From Tetrapyrgos nigripes (Eukaryota; Basidiomycota; Agaricomycetes; Agaricales; Campanellaceae): DNA of 64,000 nt. This document shows positions 57,725 through 64,000 of this stretch, piece after piece (the stretch's first letter is position 1; every line of letters starts with the position of its first letter). The position numbers were made by a program, and so were the translations under genes. The stretch lies in assembly GCA_013368315.1 (NCBI GenBank), contig JAACJM010000340.1, positions 1 through 64,000 of the forward strand. The letters are read 5' to 3'. Under the pieces are notes generated by a model that had not been told where the DNA came from, did no database searches, and saw only the letters and a list, made by a program, of their open reading frames with translations.

Positions 57725-58320
57725 TGGCCAAAGAAAGCCTTCCCAGAACTTGGAAGAACTATGTGAAGAATTGAAACCAAGTTTGACAACTGCTGCAGAG
57801 TTGATGAAGAGACAAAACAGGGATCATGTGGAAGAAGGAGTGAAGTTCAAAGTTGGAGACAAGGTGTTACTAGATAGAAAGAACTTGAAGACAACAGGGC
57901 CAAAAGCTAAGTTGGCAAACTGTTGTCATGGTCCCTTCGAAATTACTGATGTAATTGGCAAAGTAAACTATCGTCTCAAACTGCCAAACACCTAGCGAAT
58001 TCATCCAGTTTTCCATGCTTCATTACTATCACCATACAAAGAAACCAAAGCACATGGAGTGAACTACCCAGGCGAACCTGCAGAATTACTACAAGAGGAC
58101 AATGAGTATGACATTGAAGCAATTTTGGACTCGAAACCAACTAGAAATTGCCAAGGAGTGCAGTACCTGGTCAAATGGTTGGACTACTCAGGCTCTGAAA
58201 ACTCATGGGAACCAGCTTCTGAAGGATATGATCGAAACCTTTCATCATGAACACCCAGATGCATATCATCCACTGAACCTGATATGTGCAGGATCAACAG
58301 TTCCTTCAATGAGAATCAGC
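57725..58320 (+). pseudogene. Gypsy integrase C-terminus with chromodomain
   Basis: The frame shows KFKVGDKVLLDRKNLK and LGPF-like CHGPFEITDVIGKVNYRLKL, then TAG at 57993-57995 where relatives have Trp (xRIHPVFHASLL). The chromodomain follows: EYDIEAILDSK (about 58105) and YLVKWLDYSGSENSWEPAS (about 58160). Chromodomains steer integration to modified histones. Reverse transcriptase and the catalytic core are missing. A purine-rich tract and an LTR start follow directly, so the element was in + orientation. Confidence 0.82.
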
Positions 58321-58370
58321 ATGCAGGATATTTGGAAAAGTACACATGTGCTCCAGGCAAAAGCACAGCA

Positions 58371-58525
58371 TAAAGAGGGGGTAATGTCACAGACTGCTTC
58401 TTCCTTCACTTTGTCATTGAACCCATTCCTTCATCATTCGTCTATTGCATTTCCTCATTGATTGCCTTTTAAACCTTATAGCACTGACTTTGAACCTTAT
58501 AATCTCTGTCAAACTCTATAATATG
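58371..58525 (+). mobile_element. Polypurine tract and start of a 3' LTR
   Basis: AAAGAGGGGGTAA precedes TGTCACAGACTGC at 58385. About 140 bp then match the solo LTR of 29392-29834 (inverted there). After about 58525 the similarity ends, so the LTR is truncated or interrupted. From 58530 to 59577 no gene is supported. Confidence 0.7.
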
Positions 58526-59577
58526 ACAGTGAATTACTGTATGCTGCAAATGGCTCTTGAATTTTGATATTCTGATAAATAACTATGGTCCATATGTACA
58601 ATACTGAACAGTGACACCAGGCTGAGGGTATGCTATTGCTTTCTTTATGTTTATGTTGTAGGTTTGAGTTTGATTCATTTGAAATTGATGCATAAAAGGG
58701 AATGGGATGAGGATGAGGATAAGGGTTGGCAATAATTAATATTAATGCAAATTAATGCAGAGAGAGAAAGTGAATGAGTGAGAAAAGAACAGGGAATGAG
58801 CAGAGACAGAGGGAATAAGACTACAAGGGTAGTGTACACTATAAACAGAGACAAGTTCAAGTTCAGGTCTTTGGAGGATATATACTTTACTTAGAGAGAT
58901 ATAAAACAGACACTGACAAGTAAGGCAAGGATATAAGAGAGAGAAGAAAGAATATTCAGAGAAGGAAGAAGCCTTTGGCTCAAAAACCTCCATGGGGACC
59001 ATATAGAGAGTAGAGGAAATCTGGTGTGGGGGAAAATCATCATTGGCCCTGGCAGTGGTAAGCCTATTTTCATGGCCCATAGATTTTCCCAGTTTGACCA
59101 TTGGGCCTGTCATCCCACAAGGCCTTCTCTTTCTCTCCCTCTATGAGAGTCAGGAACTATAGACTAGCACCCTATGGGGTCCCTGTATTGTAATATGCCT
59201 GGCATGGACCAACCCCCGATAGTACAATACGGGTGGAATATGGCGGGTGGCTCCAAAGGGTATTCTCTGCTATATGAGCAGCCATATAATACAGTGCTAT
59301 ATCAATTCTGAGCGGCTGAAATGTTGGGAGGACGGCAGAGTCATCGGCAAGCCACAGCCAGCAGTTGTTTTCTATTCGGGGATGAGAGGACAAGCGATGG
59401 CCTTATATCAGCTTATATCCAGTCGGAGTTTACCATTCGTTTAGCTGCTTATTGATCGGGGTTATTCAACCGGGGTTAAACATTCGCTTACACTGCTATT
59501 GATCGGGAATGGCCTCAGTCAGCACAGCCGGTCGGACCTACCCCTCAATATATATATATATAATTGGCTTTAATTTG

Positions 59578-59677
59578 TCCAATCAAGCCCCTGTCTAGGT
59601 TCAAAATGCCCGGCTACTTACCCTTTGGTCTCGCTTAGGGGACTGGTAGTTGGGTTCCCACAGTTTACTACATAAGT
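59578..59677 (+). repeat. 100 bp direct repeat, copy 1
   Basis: Nearly identical to 59749-59848 (two substitutions visible), starting TCCAATCAAGCCCCTGTCT and ending CATAAGT, with a 71 bp spacer. Copy 2 overlaps the end of the KDZ transposase reading frame. Confidence 0.85.
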
Positions 59678-59748
59678 CGTTGGCTAGCGCTCAAAACAAC
59701 CATTTACCAGTTGTGTACTTGACCTGTATTTAAATACAGGATGGGTGT

Positions 59749-59848
59749 TCCAATCAAGCCCCTGTCTGGGTTCAAAATGCCCGGCTACTTACCCTTTGGT
59801 CTCGCTTAGGGGACTGGTAGTTGGGTTCCCACAGTTTATTACATAAGT
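59749..59848 (+). repeat. 100 bp direct repeat, copy 2
   Basis: Second copy of the unit at 59578-59677. On the minus strand it supplies the last codons after TLSWIWYDT of the KDZ transposase, so the native C-terminus has probably been replaced by this repeat. Confidence 0.85.
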
Positions 59849-62800
59849 GTCATACCAAATCCATGATAAAGTCCGCTTAGCCTCACCACGGACCCGAGAA
59901 ACAATTCCTTCCTCAACAAGATATTCGTCATCTGAGTCTTCGCTGACAAAAACCCCATCACGCTTGAGCCTTTCTATTTGTGCCTGACGTTCTGCCTCTT
60001 CTTCTTTGTTTAATGCCCGCTTGTTTATCCCTCGTACGTCCTCATCCTTAAGCTCTTTGATGTCCTTTTCCCAGGGTCCATGTCCGTTGAGGCGCAACAG
60101 GGCCGTTCGCGCTAAGCGATAGCGGATCTTCCAGGAATGAATTTTGATATCAATTTGCCGTAGAACACCCCCAGCCCTTCCACTCTCCACTTGCCCGGTG
60201 ATATTGCGCAGCTTGAAGCGGGCAGCCATTGTTCTTGCACGTAGTCCATCCCTGACCCCTTCCAAAGCCTCTGTTGCCTCACTCATCCTCAGCCTCGCTT
60301 CTAACTCCAGAAGATCGCCTATACATGCTCGCGTTCTAGCCGAAGGGGTCCCACAACTTGATGGCAGAAACAATGGGATTTTTTCGGGATGCGAGCTGTC
60401 AGGGTCCTTGATTCGCTCGAAATCTTGGGGTGATAGGACATCTGACAGTCCTGGCATTAGCAGTTGCTGCAACGTCCTGAAGTGTGTGATGCGCTTCAGA
60501 AGATTTAGACGCTTCTTCTGTAGCTCGAGTTGTTGTGTAGGTGTTAGGTACTTGTTTGTGATAATAAACAAATCTATAGTGCGTCTGAAGGATTTGAGTG
60601 CCAGCCGATATATAAATATGGGTACTCACTGTAGCTCCTGTATCTCTATACCCAGCGACAGAAAGACTGAAGGACTAGTAGCATATTTCCGGCTGAACCT
60701 GTTCATTTCATTCTCCTCTTCTGCCATTTCAATTGGTGTCCGTTTGAATAAATCCTTCTCAGCCACTTTGCTGTCCTCTTCATAAGGGCACTCAGCTTGA
60801 TGGCTTTCCTCCCATTTCAAGATCTTTCGCTTCCACTTTTCTAACTCCGGACGTCCGACATTCTGTTCAAGACCTTTATCAAACTGAGAAAAGTCTCGAA
60901 AATGAATATCATATTCCTTTAGCGCAATGACAAGGCGCTTGGCAAGAACTCCATCTATGTCGCAACGTCAGGCCAATGTTCTGAATTCAAAGTACCTACT
61001 TACCCAGATTGGAAATGTTCCGGAAGTTGTGAAATCCAAATATATCATCCAATGTTTGAGCGCGAGTTCCTGGGCCCATCTCTTTGGTCTGCACCGCAGC
61101 CTTGTTAGACTGTGCCCAGCCCTCCTCAATCACCTCTCCGTGAGTCTGCCCACAGCCAGGGGCATAATCAAAGTTGAACGCAGTGTGGCATTCTGGTTGA
61201 TGGGCACGGAGATGAAACTTGGGAACCAGGAACCGCACTCCATTCTCCGTAAACTTGAATTTGATATTCGGATTAATTGCTTCCATGCGCTTCCAAAATG
61301 TTCGGCTCCATTGGCAAGAAATGTCGTAGGAAATGACAATTGATAGGTATTCTTCGTCCTGAATGGTGCACGCAAATACGAAATCAACATTACAGTAACT
61401 GATGAAAGGTGAATTAGACTAAAATGCCACATTGAAACATGGTAGATGCGCACCGTTCACCCTTCTGCAAGTCACCTAATCCAGAGGGGCGCCAGACACG
61501 GTGTCGAGCACAGCATATGCCAGCCATACCACTCACACGAAGGCCTCGAACGTTCCGCAGATTTGCTAGGAACATTGCCTGAAATCCTGAGCAGCTACTC
61601 ATCTGAGATGATAGTCAGTATCTGCCTTTATCCAGAACCATAAAACATATATGTACTCACATCTTCCTGGTCAACGTATTTTTGTATATGCTCTTTGTAC
61701 GGACTACTTGGAACAATATAGGCAAAGCCGTCTCCAAGGATTGGACTACGATGCTCATTGGACACAATCCTATTTTTGAGGCGGAAGTTGGCATCTATTG
61801 CGAGGAATAACGTGTATAGAAACCTAAAATTAATAGACCTGTATTAGAATACCGGCTGGGTGCTGGACCAATGTTGAGATACCGGACAATGGTTCGGGAC
61901 TCACGAAGACTCTGGTCCTGCCTCTCTCCAGTTCTCTATGAGATTTTTCCCCGGATGGGGGCATGCCGGACACTCTAAAGCACATTCCCCCCGAGGAGTG
62001 CCCTCAATTCCCATGACCGAATGACAGCGTCCGGCTCGCTTAAGCATTTTCAGATTTCGCCACTGGAAAACAATTCTCAGGAGCATGCGGTATCGGTCCT
62101 GAGGACTCAGAGTGTCAAACTCCTCTCGAAAATGGATAGAAAACAGTAAGCACATACCTTTGGCACTACCCGCTGCCGATTCTGCGTCATGATCTCTAAG
62201 GACTTGTAATAGTCATACACTGGCAACTTCCCCAAGCAGTTGAGGTTCTGAAACTGACGGAGACAGGCAAAAGTTGCTGCTGATTGTGGGTTGCTAGGGG
62301 TTCCAGGGTACCACATGGACTGCAATAACTGAATATGGTGATCCTCTGCATTCGGGCATCCACAAAAGTCTACAGCCACAGTGTGAATGCCATTAACGTG
62401 CACCACTGTAAACTCATCTTCATTTGCTCTCTTTGGATTAATGCAATGAGAGTGACTGCCCACTGGACTGTGGCCGAGCTGAGTACGCAAGCCCAGTGAT
62501 TTCAGAGAGCTCAGCTCAAAGATCTGTTGATCATTATCCCATTTCTTGGGGCAATAAGTTTTCTGATGTAAGGATATCAGGTACACATGGAACTTACCTC
62601 GATCCAATGCAGTGGCAGCCGCTTGTGACTATGCACCACACATTTCTCACAGAACATTCCAGCTCAGAAACACTCCTCTTCTACACATCGGTATATTCCC
62701 GGCTGCCTGCGTCCAGTGCATCTGACACCCAATCCCCGCCGACCCTCCAACCATAGGAAAACATCCAAATATTCTTGTCTGTGATCAAGCCACGCTCGGG

Positions 62801-63224
62801 TTGGATTATTCTAAGACCTTTTATTTAGATTCTTTCAACCAGGTTAAAATCAACTCACTGAATATAACCTCGGTTTTTGGGAAATCTGTATGTAACCTGA
62901 GTCAAGTGGCTCCACCAAACTAAGGTTCTGCAGCCGAGAATCCGAAAGCACTGAATCATCCTGATCCCATCCAATATAGTTGTCATCACCATCATCGTAC
63001 CCGTACCCGAAGTCTTCGGTTCCACCATCAAAACCCTCACCATCAGTATCTGAATGAGAGTCATCATCGTCCCCCTGTGAAGAGGCCTCTGAAGAGTAGA
63101 GGCGCTTGGCAGTAATATCTTCAGTGGAGATGTGGAAGCGGCGACCATCACCAGAGAGCGCAAATTTGTGCTGTTTGGCAGCACCAGGGCGAAAGAAGGC
63201 AGGTTGTTTCCGCTTGTTTCCCAT
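59789..63224 (-). pseudogene. KDZ transposase, CxC2 type
   Basis: ATG 63222-63224 starts an acidic N-terminus (SGDGRRFHISTEDI). After an intron beginning GTGAGT comes WLDHRQEYLDVFL and a Cys-rich segment ending CEKCVVHSHKRLPLHWIE (about 62610). The CxC2 core is FTVVHVNGIHTVAVDFCGCP (about 62350-62410). Then LKRAGR and ECPACPHPG (about 61960) precede the catalytic region: DANFRLKN (about 61780), GDLQKGERYCNVDFVF across an intron (about 61380-61480), SYDISCQW (about 61315) and FLVPKFHLRAH (about 61220). Next are HGEVIEEGWA (usually DGE..E..W; here His), EMGPG (about 61075) and RTLSWIWYDT at the end. TGA at 62664-62666 breaks the Cys-rich segment. All main motifs survive, but it is probably dead. 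Confidence 0.85.
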
Positions 63225-63329
63225 TCAGAGTGATCAATAGAAGTGTTTGGAAATAGAATGACAGAATCTGCCATCCCATATTTATATTTGGGGTCGGAAT
63301 ATACATATTACAACTGTCATACACTCTAT

Positions 63330-64000
63330 CTAGTCTTCATCCTCCGACTCCCCATCTGAAATGTCAATAGGCTCCTGACGTCGCAATGCTCCAGTCCCAA
63401 GATGGTCTCGGCTATGGCCATCCTCCTGGGTGGCTTGAACTGCCACCCGATTGACCGTGGAAGGAGCATCTCGCAGACCGGCATACACCCGTATGTTTTG
63501 ATGGGTATCAATCTCGAATTCGAGATCTTGATTTTGAAGTTGGGGATCAGCGTAAGAGAAGAGCCGGTTGGGACAGGTCAGGGCACTGGGACGGGAAAGA
63601 ATCTCAGGAGACGGATAGGCAAGTGAAGTACCTGCGAGCACTTGAGAACAGGGATTTGAAAAGAGTGATAGGACATGTACATACCGGCATGCACTTGGGA
63701 ATATTCTTGTAGGGCTTCGTCAAAGTGTTCGAATTTTTTTTGGTAGTGGCCGGAGACACCGTTAGTCAGGGCCACCACAATGGACCTACCGAATGATGAG
63801 CAAAATAATGCCGCCAAAAAAAAGTTGGGTACGCACCAATGAGCAAAAAATCCTAGTCTTGTACCTTGGGAGACCACATAACCAGCATCTCGTTGCCCAA
63901 GTGGCCACTTTTCCAGTAGTTCTTGAGGGCTTGGGCACCGGTTGAAGCCATAAAAGACTGTGACTTCGCCTCGAGTGGAACTGACAGATGTTGAGGTATA
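63330..64000 (-). CDS. RNase H1 N-terminal-domain-like protein (partial)
   Basis: The frame enters from the right edge and splices through introns near 63783-63833 and 63595-63687 to a stop at 63330-63332. The first exons give AGYVVSQGTRLGFFAHW joined to VVALTNGVSGHYQKKFEHF and DEALQEYSQVH. This is the pattern of the RNase H1 N-terminal (viroplasmin-like) domain, which binds RNA/DNA hybrids. The tail is acidic (DISDGESEDED). No RNase H catalytic domain is visible within the window. Splice sites are tentative. Confidence 0.55.

Noticed and set aside
58680..59120. Possible second LTR on the minus strand (purine-rich, TATA-like AT stretches)
   Set aside because: No matching TG...CA ends or target duplication could be found.
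842..62666. TGA recoding (selenocysteine or reassigned stop) to explain the in-frame TGA codons
   Set aside because: The intact F-box gene uses no internal TGA, TGA serves as a normal terminator in other genes here, and the positions fit CGA-to-TGA decay in transposons.

Overview
The window looks like a transposon-dense accessory region of a mushroom-forming basidiomycete (Agaricomycetes). The reasons are: short 45-65 nt introns of GT...CTRAY...AG type; two KDZ transposases, one with a CxC1-like and one with a CxC2-like cysteine cluster; chromodomain gypsy and copia remnants; an F-box protein; and orphan multi-pass membrane proteins (one DUF6533-like). No rRNA, tRNA or CRISPR was seen.

The first 28 kb is a nest of insertions. 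(i) A Ty3/gypsy pol gene (RNase H, integrase) begins near 536 and is interrupted at 1423; it resumes at 27435 in the same reading frame. (ii) The interruption is a 26 kb element (1424-27427) with about 1.25 kb terminal inverted repeats and a 7-9 bp target duplication. It carries a broken KDZ transposase (-), a small intact gene of unknown function (+), a broken Spt5-like NGN/KOW gene (-) and a large gene of unknown function (+). (iii) A 474 bp solo LTR (4696-5169, duplication GTGAC) sits inside the transposase gene. (iv) A 9.5 kb CACTA-like element (16311-25822, 442 bp inverted repeats, duplication ATA) sits inside the large unknown gene. (v) That element holds no gene, only an 8.7 kb CpG-rich satellite of 11/22 bp units. 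Removing each of the two large insertions in silico restores the interrupted reading frame exactly, so the borders are well supported.

From 28 to 64 kb follow a solo LTR, two miniature inverted-repeat families, an apparently intact multi-pass membrane protein gene (30.5-31.9 kb, -), a decayed DUF6533-like gene (39.5-41.2 kb, +), an intact three-exon F-box gene (44.4-46.1 kb, +), an unknown two-exon gene with one stop (47.3-49.2 kb, -), a copia gag remnant (49.5-51.8 kb), a Pro/Ser-rich multi-exon gene with stops (53.8-57.1 kb), rearranged gypsy fragments (57.5-58.5 kb), a second KDZ transposase of CxC2 type (59.8-63.2 kb, -) and part of an RNase H1 N-terminal-domain gene (63.3 kb to the end, -).

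Most nonsense codons in the broken genes are TGA where CGA (Arg) is expected. Variation among satellite units also falls mainly at CpG. Both point to a repeat-targeted cytosine methylation/deamination process.
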